Notes: generated by a model from the letters alone, not told the origin. 56,227 nt of DNA from a bacterium (GCA_020047915.1 JAIFND010000068.1:1-56227); one strand, 5' to 3'. Numbered from the stretch's first letter, positions 29,737-39,658 are shown. Numbers and translations are program-made.

Positions 29737-30585
29737 TTATGCGCGGCGATTCCACCAGCCGAGCCAGGTCTGCAGATCGGTCGCGCGCGGGCCGTCCACC
29801 ACCCAGGGTTCCGGAAACTGGATCTCCAGATCGGGCTGGTTGGAGAATCGGCAGTCGATCGACCAGCGGATGCCCGCAGTGGTGTTGGGGCCCGAGGCAT
29901 GCCAGACGAGGTGGTGCATGAAGAGCACATCACCCGGCTGCATCGCACAGGTCACCAGATCAGGACCCATGGGCGGAGCCGGCAGACTGAGGAATCCGGC
30001 CTCGTCGGTCTCCTGACGATGCGCTGCCAATCCGGCGCGATGCGATCCCGCGAGCACCTGCATGCATCCGTTGGCGGCATCGACCGGTACTGCTGGCATC
30101 CAGGCGGTGACGAAGGTCGCCGGACTGCCCTCCGGGAAATAGGCCAGATCCTGGTGCCACGGCACCTCGGTTAGACGCTGGCCCGGCAGCTTGGGCCGGG
30201 CGTTGAACACACTGCTGCCCAGCAGGGTCGTTCCGCCGATGAGTTGCCGCAGGATGGCGACCAGACCAGGATCGTGATGGATCGCGAACACCTCGGGGCC
30301 GACCACCAGTTGACGCCACGAGCGCCCGTAGCGGTTGGCCAATGACCCGGCGGCGCACAAGGCGGTTTCGAGCGGAGCGGTACCAGGCCGTGCCGGCATC
30401 GCCCCGGAGGTGTGCAACTCGTCCAGGATGCGGTCGCTGGCCCGGGCGAAGGCGGTGTGCATGCCAGCGATGCTCTCGGGCTTCAGCACATTCCGCACGA
30501 TCAGGAAGCCATCACGTTCCCAGGCGGCTTGGCCTTCGTGGGAGAGGGGCGCCGATGTGGGAAGTCGGGTGGGTTGGCTGAGCAT
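29737..30585 (-). CDS. phytanoyl-CoA dioxygenase (PhyH) family protein
   Basis: FLIVRNVLKPESIAGM...PWHQDLAYFP...GDVLFMHHLVWHASGPNTTAGIRWSID; Fe(II)/2OG HxD...H pattern. Confidence 0.85.
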   Translation of the reverse strand: MLSQPTRLPTSAPLSHEGQAAWERDGFLIVRNVLKPESIAGMHTAFARASDRILDELHTSGAMPARPGTAPLETALCAAGSLANRYGRSWRQLVVGPEVFAIHHDPGLVAILRQLIGGTTLLGSSVFNARPKLPGQRLTEVPWHQDLAYFPEGSPATFVTAWMPAVPVDAANGCMQVLAGSHRAGLAAHRQETDEAGFLSLPAPPMGPDLVTCAMQPGDVLFMHHLVWHASGPNTTAGIRWSIDCRFSNQPDLEIQFPEPWVVDGPRATDLQTWLGWWNRRA

Positions 30586-30653
30586 ACCAACAGCATCGCT
30601 GGCGGCAGCGAACCGCGATTGGCGCAAACCACCATCATTGGTATAAAATCACC

Positions 30654-31415
30654 ATGCATGATGCTCACCCGGCGCGTCTCGCCCTGCCTCCGCTGGAACT
30701 GCGCTGCGGCATGGGCGTGCATGGCCCAGGAACAGAGCGATTTCGTATGGCAAATCATTGGCAAATGCACGTTTACAGCTATTCCGCCGAACTCAGCATC
30801 GGCGCTGCCCACTTGACCGTCAATCCGGGCACGGTGACGCTGATACCTCCTGGCGTGCCCAGTACGTACCGTTTCCCCAAACGGGTCGAACACCGCTACG
30901 CCCACTTCCGCCTCGGCGACGGCGAAGCAGACGCCGCGCTGCCCCTGCTCATCGCAGATCCGATAGCCATTGATGCCGATCTCGCGGAAGTGATGGCCTG
31001 GCAGTTCGAACGGCCTGCCGGAGCGACCGCCTGCTTCTGGCGACTGCTGTGGAAGCTGGCCGCACCCTGTGTCGCCCGTGCCCGACCCGACACCGCTGTG
31101 CGCGCCGCGATGGCCCACCTTGAGGCGAACCTCGGAGCCTCCCTGCGCGTGGCCGAGGTCGCGGCCGTGGCGGGTGTCTCGCACAACCAGCTGATCCGCC
31201 TCTTCCGCGCCCGGCTGGGCACCACGCCACTCGCCTGGTTGCAGCGCCGCCGCGCCGAGACCGCCGCCTACCTGATCCGCTCCACCGATCGTTCGCTTGG
31301 CAGCATCGCCAGCGAGGTCGGGCTACCCGATCGCCAGCATTTCAACAAGGTCATCCGCCGCTGCCTGGGCTGCGCCCCGAGCCGTTTGCGCAACGCACCT
31401 GGGACATCGCTGTGA
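30654..31415 (+). CDS. AraC family transcriptional regulator
   Basis: C-terminal LRVAEVAAVAGVSHNQLIRLFRARLGTTPLAWLQRRRAETAAYLIRSTDRSLGSIASEVGLPDRQHFNKVIRRCLGCAPSRLR. Confidence 0.92.
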   Translation: MHDAHPARLALPPLELRCGMGVHGPGTERFRMANHWQMHVYSYSAELSIGAAHLTVNPGTVTLIPPGVPSTYRFPKRVEHRYAHFRLGDGEADAALPLLIADPIAIDADLAEVMAWQFERPAGATACFWRLLWKLAAPCVARARPDTAVRAAMAHLEANLGASLRVAEVAAVAGVSHNQLIRLFRARLGTTPLAWLQRRRAETAAYLIRSTDRSLGSIASEVGLPDRQHFNKVIRRCLGCAPSRLRNAPGTSL

Positions 31416-31423
31416 TGTTCGGC

Positions 31424-32401
31424 TCAGGCCACCAGATCGACCTGGGCAACCGCTCCAGGCCGCCCGTCGGTGGAGAGGAACACGCCGCCGCGCCGGCCTT
31501 GGGCCTGCAGGGCTCCGGCGGCATCCCGGTAGCTGAACGGCAAGGCTACTGAGGTGGTAGCCAGGGCGGCGACTCCGCCGGCCGTCAACGACGAGAAGCC
31601 TTGGCCATCCCAGAGTTGCAGGCGTCCGAAGGCGGCATCGCCGGCGTCGATCCAGCCGTTGCCGTCCTCATCGAGCCGGGCGAGATCGCGGAAGGCCTCG
31701 CCGCTGCGCGCCCCCAGCACCGCCCCGTCGAGGGCGACGATGCGGTCGGCGCCAGCAGGTCGCGCCACCGCATCCATGCGCCCATCCTGATCGACATCGA
31801 ACCGCGCCAGGTCGCCGGAGAAGCGGATGCCATCGCCATCGAGATCGAGGACCAGCGGATCCTTGAGCGCCGCATCGCCCAAGGCCAGGCGCACGCTGCG
31901 CTGTTCGATGCGGATGCTCGACTGGCTCCAGTCGAGGGTGAAGGAGAGGTGACGACCGTCCTCCAGGGTCACCTCGCCCGAGGCCTGCAGCCGCGAGCTT
32001 TGCGTTTCCACCGTCCGCTCATCGAGTTCGTAGGAGACGCCCCAGCCAGCCCGCTGCGCCCCGGCCGCCGCCGGATCGCGCACCTGCGCCGCAGCGGCGG
32101 AACGCTCGGCCTGCAACGCCTGCATGCGCATGGCGAACCGGCGCGCGCCCTTCGCCCCGAAGACCTTCTCCAGGATGAGCAGCAGCTTTTCGAGCTCGGG
32201 ATCAAGCTTCTCTTCGCTCTCCACCGGCTTGCGCGCCTTCGCCGCCTGCTCCAGCAGTTTGCCCAGTCCGCCATCGGCGGGCGGCGCGTCAGTCCGCGCT
32301 GGCCGCTGCCCGACCCACATCTCCAGCCGCTCGCGCCGCTCATGCTGGAACAGCCGCGTACTACTCCCCGACAGCGCCACCGTCCCCGAGGAGATCTGCA
32401 T
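31424..32401 (-). CDS. EF-hand/DxDGDG-containing hypothetical protein
   Basis: DPLVLDLDGDGIRFSGDLARFDVDQDGRMDAVARPAGADRIVALD...LARLDEDGNGWIDAGDAAFGRLQLW. Confidence 0.65.
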   Translation of the reverse strand: MQISSGTVALSGSSTRLFQHERRERLEMWVGQRPARTDAPPADGGLGKLLEQAAKARKPVESEEKLDPELEKLLLILEKVFGAKGARRFAMRMQALQAERSAAAAQVRDPAAAGAQRAGWGVSYELDERTVETQSSRLQASGEVTLEDGRHLSFTLDWSQSSIRIEQRSVRLALGDAALKDPLVLDLDGDGIRFSGDLARFDVDQDGRMDAVARPAGADRIVALDGAVLGARSGEAFRDLARLDEDGNGWIDAGDAAFGRLQLWDGQGFSSLTAGGVAALATTSVALPFSYRDAAGALQAQGRRGGVFLSTDGRPGAVAQVDLVA

Positions 32402-32466
32402 GCCTGTAGCATCGGCCAATACCTGCCGCACTTGACCGCCATGCCCCGCATATTGCCCCCTGCGGG

Positions 32467-32683
32467 CGGGGGCGCCCGCGCCCCCGGAAGAAGTGGAGCG
32501 CGCCAGCGCGACCGGCCGCCGAGCAGCGGTGGGCGGATACAATGGGCGAAGCCCATCCGCCCACGATTTCGGAGCGTCAGCGACGAAATCGAGCTGCGAC
32601 AAAGGCCGAGGGGCAGGGCCTTTCAGGCCCGTGGGGACGAAGTCCCCAAGCTAACAGCCCGTGGGGACGAAGTCCCCAAGCTA
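32467..32683 (-). repeat. structured interspersed element (family B), single copy with duplicated terminal hairpin
   Basis: Minus strand: TAGCTTGGGGACTTCGTCCCCACGGGCTGT-TAGCTTGGGGACTTCGTCCCCACGGGCC...CTTTGTCGCAGCTCGATTTC...GAAATCGTGGGCGGATGGGCTTCGCCCATTGTATCCGCCCAC. Confidence 0.85.
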
Positions 32684-34561
32684 AGTAGCCATCCAGAGCA
32701 GCACGAAGATCTGCGCCCCGACCACGCGCATCAGCATGGTCAACGGATAGACCGTGGCGTAGGCCAGGCCGGGCAGTTCGTTGCCGGCCGTGCCGTTGGC
32801 GAAGGCGAGGGCCGGCGGGTCGGTGCACGAACCGGCCAGCACGCCCATCAGCGCGGTGTAGTTCTCCTTGAAGAACACGCGTGCGACGATGCCGACGATC
32901 AACAGCGGGATCATCGCGATGCACAGGGCGCAGACGATCCACAGCAGGCCCTGCATGCTGAAGGCGTAGGTCACGAAGCTCTGGGCCGAGAGCAGGCCGA
33001 CACAGGCGAGGAACAGGGCGATGCCGAACTCGCGCATCAGGTTGTTGGCTCCCTTGGCGACATGGAAGATGATGTGCTTGCCAAGGTGCCCCATGCTGCT
33101 GAATACCAGGGCGGCGACGATCGGGCCGCCGGCCAGGCCGAGTTTCACCGGCTGGGACAGGCCGGGGATGGGGATGGGGATCTGGCCGAGGACGATGCCG
33201 ACCGCGATGCCCAGGAACAGGCCGATGAGCTGGGGGTGATCGAGACCCGCCGAGGAGTTGCCGACCCGCTCCTCGACCCGTTTGATGCCCATTTCATCAC
33301 CGACCACCACCAGCCGGTCTGCGAAGTGGAGATCGGCATCATCATCGGCCAGCAGTTCCTTGCCGTGGCGCTTGATCCGCGTCACCGTGGCCCCGCAGGT
33401 GCGCGGGAAGTCGAGCTTGGCGATGCCGTCTCCAACGACGTGCTGATTGGTCACCACCACTTCGCGGGTAAGCAGCCGGTGGCAGACCTGGGCCTCACGG
33501 ATGTCGTCGTCGATGCGCTCGCCGACGATCTCCTGCAGGCGGGCAAGACCTTCCTTGCCGCCAACAGCATGCAGCAGGTCGCCCAGGGCGAGGCTGAAGT
33601 CGGGCTTGGGCACCAACTGCTCGTCACCACGCTGCACGCGCGACACCACCACGCCGTCACCGGCCAATGCATCGACGTGCGCCACGCTCTTGCCGATGAT
33701 GCCCGGATTGCTGACCTTGAGGTTGATGTTGGCCGCGCCCGCCGCCGCCTGGTTGGCCTTGGCGAAGGCCTCGACCTCGTCCTTGGGCCGGATGCCGAAC
33801 AGCATACGCAGGGTGATCAGCGAACCGATGATGCCGGCGATGCCGAAGGGGTAGGCGACGGCGTAGCCGGACACGGTCATACCGATCTGCTCGGCCGGGG
33901 CCTTCAGTTCCTTCAGTGTGGCCTGGGCCGCTGCCCAGCCGGGCGTGTTGGTGATCGCACCGCTCATCACGCCGACCGCGGCGGTGGGATGCTGGCCGGC
34001 GATGACCACGACCAGCGCCGTCACGCCGAGGCCGAGCAGCACCACGCTGCCGGCCATGATGTTCCAGCGCACTCCCTGGTTGCGCAGCGACTGCAGGAAG
34101 CCGGGACCGACCATCATGCCGATGCAGTACACGAAGAGCACCAGGCCGAACTCGCGGATGAACTCCAGCACCTCCTTGCGCACGTGCACCTTGTCCTCGA
34201 CCGACTTCTCGACCTTGGCGCGCACCGCAGCCTCATCGGGTGGCGGTGGGGTGACGACCGTCCCATCCGGTGCCGTCTGCGCCGCCGGTGGCGGGGCGGC
34301 CTGCAATCTGGCCATCTCGATCTGCACCTTGGTCTCGACCAAGGCATGGTGGGCCATGCCGTTAGGGCTCCACAGCGCCCACGAGTAGGCGATGGCGGCG
34401 AAGATCACCGTGGTGACCCCCAGCGACACGCCGAAGACCTTGATATGACCAAGCGCGACACCGGCGGCGATGGTGACGCCCAGGGCCACGATCCAGCCAG
34501 CCGGGGTCGCCCCGGTGACGATCTCAAGCCACATGGTCCACAACAGATCAGGCCAGTTCAT
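32681..34561 (-). CDS. AspT/YidE/YbjL duplication-family antiporter with TrkA_C-like domain
   Basis: Two membrane halves (FGLVLFVYCIGMMVGPGFLQSL ... FGIALFLACVGLLSAQSFV), TrkA_C-like FADRLVVVGDE, C-terminal ALMGVLAGSCTDPPALAFANG. Confidence 0.8.
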   Translation of the reverse strand: MNWPDLLWTMWLEIVTGATPAGWIVALGVTIAAGVALGHIKVFGVSLGVTTVIFAAIAYSWALWSPNGMAHHALVETKVQIEMARLQAAPPPAAQTAPDGTVVTPPPPDEAAVRAKVEKSVEDKVHVRKEVLEFIREFGLVLFVYCIGMMVGPGFLQSLRNQGVRWNIMAGSVVLLGLGVTALVVVIAGQHPTAAVGVMSGAITNTPGWAAAQATLKELKAPAEQIGMTVSGYAVAYPFGIAGIIGSLITLRMLFGIRPKDEVEAFAKANQAAAGAANINLKVSNPGIIGKSVAHVDALAGDGVVVSRVQRGDEQLVPKPDFSLALGDLLHAVGGKEGLARLQEIVGERIDDDIREAQVCHRLLTREVVVTNQHVVGDGIAKLDFPRTCGATVTRIKRHGKELLADDDADLHFADRLVVVGDEMGIKRVEERVGNSSAGLDHPQLIGLFLGIAVGIVLGQIPIPIPGLSQPVKLGLAGGPIVAALVFSSMGHLGKHIIFHVAKGANNLMREFGIALFLACVGLLSAQSFVTYAFSMQGLLWIVCALCIAMIPLLIVGIVARVFFKENYTALMGVLAGSCTDPPALAFANGTAGNELPGLAYATVYPLTMLMRVVGAQIFVLLWMAT

Positions 34562-34740
34562 CGGAGGCTCCTTCCCGCGTGGTGCGGAGATCGCATACTA
34601 GGGAGCTAAGTGATGACCAACCAGAACTGAACGCCTGCACCGCGATCGGATGACGAATGGACATGGGTCAACGGACATCCAGGCACACATGTACCGTGAT
34701 CCATGCGCGCATCGCATGCGCGACGATGCGCGACAGCGGG

Positions 34741-35178
34741 TCAGGGACGGTTGACGCGGATTTCGTGCGCGAGCGTGACGCCCGCGGCGTCCTGCACCAC
34801 GACGCGCAGGTCCCACGCGCCTGGACGCGGCAAGGGGCAGAGCAACGGCGCGGCAGGATCGGCCCAGAGCATGCTGCGGTCGGCAGACACGTCATCGGGT
34901 CGATACATGCGCACCATGGCGCCCTGGGGCCGGTCCTTGCCTGGGGCCACCAGAGTCAGGGTCGCCGAGGCGCCATCGACCACGCTGTCGAGACGCCAGC
35001 CGCGATCGGCGAAGGCCGCCCGCTCGCCAGCCCGCGCATCCTCATGCGCACTGGCGGCATAGGACCGCTCCTCGACCTTCTGCGGACGCACCTTCAGCGA
35101 GGTGAAGATCAGCACCGCGTTGGCGCAGGCGATCGTCCCGACGCCAATCACTGGAGCCATCCACCAACGGAATTTCAT
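34741..35178 (-). CDS. FixH family protein
   Basis: N-terminal TM and FixH-like domain immediately downstream of ccoG. Confidence 0.75.
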   Translation of the reverse strand: MKFRWWMAPVIGVGTIACANAVLIFTSLKVRPQKVEERSYAASAHEDARAGERAAFADRGWRLDSVVDGASATLTLVAPGKDRPQGAMVRMYRPDDVSADRSMLWADPAAPLLCPLPRPGAWDLRVVVQDAAGVTLAHEIRVNRP

Positions 35179-36671
35179 GGGGCGCGCACCGCGGTCATGG
35201 CCATGCCCAGTACCGTGCCGGCTTCGTCGCGCCCTTCCAGGGCTACATCGAGGTGGCGGGTGGAGAATGATCCACGCGGAATGAAGACGATCGGGGTCGC
35301 GGTGATGCGGCCACCCGCCGGCACCGTCAGGAACTCCTGCGACATGACCACGCGTGCCTCCAGTGCATCCGGCAGATGGATGGCGACGCGCAGGTCGCGA
35401 TCACTGCGATTGACCAGCGACAGCGGCAGGGCTGCGCGCACGCAGTCGCGACCTGCCGGATCGGCTTCGCGCACCGGAACGGCGGTCTGGCGCAGCGGTG
35501 CGATCAGCAGATCCGTACGACCCTGCAGCCGGTAGATCAGCACGCCCACCAGGACCACGCTGACCACGGCATAGAGGATGGTGCGCGGGCGCAGGATCTG
35601 GCGCTTGCGCCCAGCCAGCTGCTCCTCGCTGGCATAGCGGATCAGTCCGCGCGGCTTTCCGACCTTGTCCATGATCCCGTCGCACGCATCGATGCAGGCG
35701 GCACAGTGGATGCATTCCAGCTGGTTGCCATTGCGGATGTCGATGGCGGTCGGGCAGACGCGGACGCAGAGACCACAGTCGATGCAATCGCCGTGCGACT
35801 GCGGCTGGGGGCGGGGGGCGGGGGGCGGGGGGCTGCCAGCAACGACGCCCACACCAGTTTCGGCAGTGGCCTGCGGGCTCGAAGCTCGAAGCTCGAAGCT
35901 TGAAGCTGCGCGCGCGTCAGCGCGCGCCAGGTGCCCGCGCGGTTCGCCGCGCTTGGCGTCGTAGGCGACGGTCAGCGTGTGCGAGTCGAGCATCGCCGTC
36001 TGGAAGCGGCCGTAGGGGCAGACGATGGTGCAGGTCTGGTCGCGGAACCAGCCGAAATTGAACAGGATGCAGACGAACAGGATGCCCCAGAACCCCGTCG
36101 CATAGGGGTGGGCCGCCCAATCCAGGAGGACATAAGCGTGGAAGGCATCGGCGCCGATAAAGATCGCCGTGCCGGCATTGGCCAGCCCACCGGCGATCAA
36201 CACGAAGACGAACCACATCAGCGCTGCGCGCCAGGCCGGCGTCTTGCCGGGATTGCCCGGGCCGCCGAGGATGAGGTGCTCGACCGGGCGGAAGACCATC
36301 TCGAGGAACACGTTGTGCGGGCAGAACCAGCCGCAGAAGACACGCCCGAGCAGCGCGACCGTGAGCAGCGTGCCGACGATGCCGAGCAGCGCGAGGATGA
36401 CGAAGTAGGTCAGATCCTGTGGCCAGAAGACGACACCGGCGAGGTAGAATTTGCGCGTCGCGATGTCGAGTTGGAAGGCCGGCTTGCCGCCGATCATGAC
36501 GAAGGGGATGGCGCAGTAGAAGGCGATCAGCGGGATCGCCAGGGCCGAACGCCAGCGCCGCCAGCGCCCCCAGACGATACGTGCCTCGACCCACCTGCGC
36601 CTCCCCTCCTTGTCAACGGAGGCGAGGACAGACTTGTAATCGGGCTTCTCATTGGGGGTGGTATCGGCCAT
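35175..36671 (-). CDS. ccoG: cytochrome c oxidase accessory protein CcoG/FixG
   Basis: CGWFCPHNVFLEMVFRPVEHLI, CDCxxC-type CIDCGLCVRVCPTAIDIRNGNQLECIHCAACIDACD; contains an in-frame heptad-repeat insertion. Confidence 0.93.
   Translation of the reverse strand: MADTTPNEKPDYKSVLASVDKEGRRRWVEARIVWGRWRRWRSALAIPLIAFYCAIPFVMIGGKPAFQLDIATRKFYLAGVVFWPQDLTYFVILALLGIVGTLLTVALLGRVFCGWFCPHNVFLEMVFRPVEHLILGGPGNPGKTPAWRAALMWFVFVLIAGGLANAGTAIFIGADAFHAYVLLDWAAHPYATGFWGILFVCILFNFGWFRDQTCTIVCPYGRFQTAMLDSHTLTVAYDAKRGEPRGHLARADARAASSFELRASSPQATAETGVGVVAGSPPPPAPRPQPQSHGDCIDCGLCVRVCPTAIDIRNGNQLECIHCAACIDACDGIMDKVGKPRGLIRYASEEQLAGRKRQILRPRTILYAVVSVVLVGVLIYRLQGRTDLLIAPLRQTAVPVREADPAGRDCVRAALPLSLVNRSDRDLRVAIHLPDALEARVVMSQEFLTVPAGGRITATPIVFIPRGSFSTRHLDVALEGRDEAGTVLGMAMTAVRAP
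35806..35907. repeat. two heptanucleotide arrays inside ccoG (GGGGGGC and GCTCGAA)
   Basis: gggggcggggggcggggggcggggggc (35806-35834) and GCTCGAA GCTCGAA GCTCGAA GCTTGAA GCT (35877-35907), in frame in ccoG. Confidence 0.85.
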
Positions 36672-36673
36672 GG

Positions 36674-37282
36674 TCACCAGTCGATCGGGGTTTCCTTCTC
36701 ATCCGCAGCCGGTGGCTTGGCCGGATTGGCCTTGAGCCCCTCGCGGTTCATCGACACGACATACACCGCCAGATTGCGCACCGCCTCGGTGCCGAGGTTG
36801 GCATATGGCGCCATGCCCTTGCCCGGACGGCCGCCCTTTTCGAGTACCGTCGTGATCCCGGTCATGGTCGGCTCGACCAGCCAGTGGCGGTCGCGCAGAT
36901 TCGGTCCGACGCCGCCCAGGCCCTCGGCACCATGGCAGGCGACGCACAACTGGGCGTAGGTCTGCTTGCCCGCCGCGATGCGCGCCGGATCGCTGGCCAA
37001 AACGCGCAGCCCCGCCTCGTCGAGGGCGGTCCCGGCGTTCAACGAGGCGCGCTCGGCGGCCAGCGCAGCAAGATCCTCTTTGAGTCTATCCGGCCCGACC
37101 TTGCCAGGCCCACCGTGGTAGAACGGGATGTACCAGATCGCCCAGATGATCGTGGCATAGAACAGCCACAGCCACCACTTGGGCAGGTTGTTGTCGTATT
37201 CCTGGATGCCGTCGAAGGCGTGCCCGCCATCCTTCAACTGGTCCGGCTTGTGCTCGGTGCCGGTAGGCGCGGGGTCAGACAT
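36674..37282 (-). CDS. ccoP: cbb3-type cytochrome c oxidase subunit III, mono-haem
   Basis: GIQEYDNNLPKWWLWLFYATIIWAIWYIPFYH then a single CVACH motif. Confidence 0.88.
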   Translation of the reverse strand: MSDPAPTGTEHKPDQLKDGGHAFDGIQEYDNNLPKWWLWLFYATIIWAIWYIPFYHGGPGKVGPDRLKEDLAALAAERASLNAGTALDEAGLRVLASDPARIAAGKQTYAQLCVACHGAEGLGGVGPNLRDRHWLVEPTMTGITTVLEKGGRPGKGMAPYANLGTEAVRNLAVYVVSMNREGLKANPAKPPAADEKETPIDW

Positions 37283-37439
37283 GACGGTCATCCTCGAGGG
37301 GCAGATGCTCCATGCGTTCGATGTGGCCGCGCCGACGGTCACTGGCGACGTACCAGACGATCAGGGCGAACAAGCCGACGAAGCCGAGCATGCCGATCAC
37401 AGCCCACGGGTTCGCGTTGATGAATACTTCGCGGATCAC
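37275..37439 (-). CDS. CcoQ/FixQ-like small membrane protein (GTG start; absent from ORF track)
   Basis: MIREVFINANPWAVIGMLGFVGLFALIVWYVASDRRRGHIERMEHLPLEDDRHV; translationally coupled GTGA overlap with the ccoNO stop. Confidence 0.75.
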   Translation of the reverse strand: MIREVFINANPWAVIGMLGFVGLFALIVWYVASDRRRGHIERMEHLPLEDDRHV

Positions 37440-39658
37440 TTGGCCGCTCCCTTCTTCAAATCGGTGCCCAGGCGCTGCAGGTAGGCGATCATGGCAATGA
37501 TTTCGCTGTCGTCCTTGACCCGGGCACGATCGACCGGATCGGTAAGCTGGGTACGCAGTTCGTCTGCGACCTGCTTGGCCTGGGCCTTGGCCGTGCTGAC
37601 CGGATCCTTCACCACCTCGCGATCATAGGGCGTGTACAGCGGCGGCATCGCCAGGACACCGATCTTGGATGGCAGAGCCGCGTAGTCGGTCTCCCAGGTA
37701 TAGAGCCATGGGTAGCGCGGCATGGTGCTGCCCTGGGCCATGGAGGTGGGATCCTCCATGTGCGCCCAGTGCCAGCTGTGCGGACGCAGTCCGCCCTCGC
37801 GCCACAGGTCGGGCCCGGTGCGCTTGCTGCCCCAGACGAAGGGCCGGTCGTAGATCGTCTCGCCGGCGCGGGTGTAGTCGCCATAGCGCTCGACCTCGGC
37901 GCGCAGGGTACGCACCATCTGCGTGTGGCAGGTGTTGCAGCCTTCGCGTATGTAGATGTCGCGTCCGGCCAGTTCCAGTGGGGTATAGGGTTTGACGCTG
38001 GCGATCTTCGGGGTCACCGCACCCTGGATGAGCTGCGGCACGATCTCGCAGAACCCGCCGATCACCAGGCTGATCGTGATCAGCACGATCATGGTGGTCG
38101 GCCAGCGCTCGACCAGGCTGTGCAGGGCGTTGGTCTTGGCACGCGCGGTCGGCTGGTCGAGGGCGGCGTCGATGTGCTTGCCCACCTCGACATCGGGGAT
38201 GAGGCGCGGCACCTGCACGGTGGTGGTCTCTAGGCCACCCGGGGCCTTGCGGATGGTCATGATGATGTTGTAGATGCACAGGAAGATGCCTGCCATGTAG
38301 AGCAGGCCGGCGGTGGCGCGCAGCCAGTAGAACGGGATCGTGGTACGCACGATCTCCATCCAGTCGGTGTACATCAGGCGCGCCTCGTCGTTGAACTGCA
38401 GGGTCATCAGGCCCTGGGCGATGCCGGCGATCCACAGCGCGACCATGTAGAGGAAGATGGCGACCGTGGCGGTCCAGAAATGCAGGTTGGCGAGTCCGGT
38501 CGAGTGCAGCGTGGTCTTGTACAGTTTGGGGATCAGCCAGTAGGCCAGGGCGAAGGCGATCAGACCGTTCCAGCCCATGGCCCCCCCATGGACATGGCCG
38601 ATGGTCCATTCGCTGTTGTGCGACAGGGCGTTGACCGAGCGCAGCGAGAGCAGCGGACCCTCGAAGGTGGCCATGCCGTAGAAGGTGACGGCGGCGACCC
38701 AGAACTTCAGCACCGGATCCTGGCGCACCCGGTCCCACGCCCCGCGCAGGGTCAAGAGGCCGTTGATCATGCCACCCCAGCTGGGCGCCAGCAGCATGAT
38801 CGAGAAGGTCACGCCCAGGGTCTGCGCCCACTCCGGCGTGGCCTGGTTGAGCAAGTGGTGCGGGCCGGACCAGATGTAGAGGAAGATCAGCGACCAGAAA
38901 TGGATGATCGACAGGCGGTAGGAGTAGACCGGACGCTCGGCCGCCTTGGGCAGGTAGTAGTACATCAGGCCGAGGAACGGCGTGGTCAGGAAGAAGGCCA
39001 CCGCGTTATGGCCGTACCACCACTGCACCAGCGCGTCCTGCACGCCGCTGAACACGCTGTAGGAGTGCGTGAGGCTGGTGGGAATCGAGAGCGAATTGAC
39101 GACATGCAGCATCGCCACGCCGATCTGGGTGGCGAGCAGGAACCAGATCGCGACGTAGAGGTGGCGTTCACGGCGCACCATGATGGTTGCCACGGTGTTG
39201 ACCGTCCACGCCACCCAGACCAGGGCGATGGCGATGTCGATCGGCCAGATCAGTTCGGCGTATTCCTTGCCCGAGGTCCAGCCCAAAGGCAGCGAAATGG
39301 CGGCCGCGGCGATGATCGCCTGCCAGCCGAAGAAGTGGAACTTGCTGAGGGCATCAGACCACATGCGCGCCTTCAGCAGGCGTTGGGTCGCGTAATAAAA
39401 GCCGGCGAAGATGGCGTTGCCGGCGAAGGCGAAGATCACCGCGTTGGTGTGCAGCGGACGCAGGCGGCCATAGGTCGTCCACGGCAGGTCGAGATTGGCG
39501 CCCGGGATGGCCAGCTGAACGGCCAGGATCACACCGACCAGCAGGCCGACCACGCCGAAGATGAGCGAGGCCCAGATGAACCATAGGACGATGCGATCGT
39601 CGTAGGTGACGGTATCGAGGTCCGCCTCGCGCGGCGGAGGCATGGGAGAGTCGGTCAT
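37436..39658 (-). CDS. fused cbb3-type cytochrome c oxidase subunits I+II (CcoNO)
   Basis: CcoN part (NEWTIGHVHGGAMGWNG-type catalytic core) continuous with CcoO part (YIREGCNTCHTQMVRTLRAEVERYG...). Confidence 0.93.
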   Translation of the reverse strand: MTDSPMPPPREADLDTVTYDDRIVLWFIWASLIFGVVGLLVGVILAVQLAIPGANLDLPWTTYGRLRPLHTNAVIFAFAGNAIFAGFYYATQRLLKARMWSDALSKFHFFGWQAIIAAAAISLPLGWTSGKEYAELIWPIDIAIALVWVAWTVNTVATIMVRRERHLYVAIWFLLATQIGVAMLHVVNSLSIPTSLTHSYSVFSGVQDALVQWWYGHNAVAFFLTTPFLGLMYYYLPKAAERPVYSYRLSIIHFWSLIFLYIWSGPHHLLNQATPEWAQTLGVTFSIMLLAPSWGGMINGLLTLRGAWDRVRQDPVLKFWVAAVTFYGMATFEGPLLSLRSVNALSHNSEWTIGHVHGGAMGWNGLIAFALAYWLIPKLYKTTLHSTGLANLHFWTATVAIFLYMVALWIAGIAQGLMTLQFNDEARLMYTDWMEIVRTTIPFYWLRATAGLLYMAGIFLCIYNIIMTIRKAPGGLETTTVQVPRLIPDVEVGKHIDAALDQPTARAKTNALHSLVERWPTTMIVLITISLVIGGFCEIVPQLIQGAVTPKIASVKPYTPLELAGRDIYIREGCNTCHTQMVRTLRAEVERYGDYTRAGETIYDRPFVWGSKRTGPDLWREGGLRPHSWHWAHMEDPTSMAQGSTMPRYPWLYTWETDYAALPSKIGVLAMPPLYTPYDREVVKDPVSTAKAQAKQVADELRTQLTDPVDRARVKDDSEIIAMIAYLQRLGTDLKKGAAK

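Noticed and set aside
31601-34609. 1002-aa plus-strand ORF antisense to the DxDGDG gene and AspT transporter
   Set aside because: Overlaps two better-supported genes and a repeat element; antisense composition bias.
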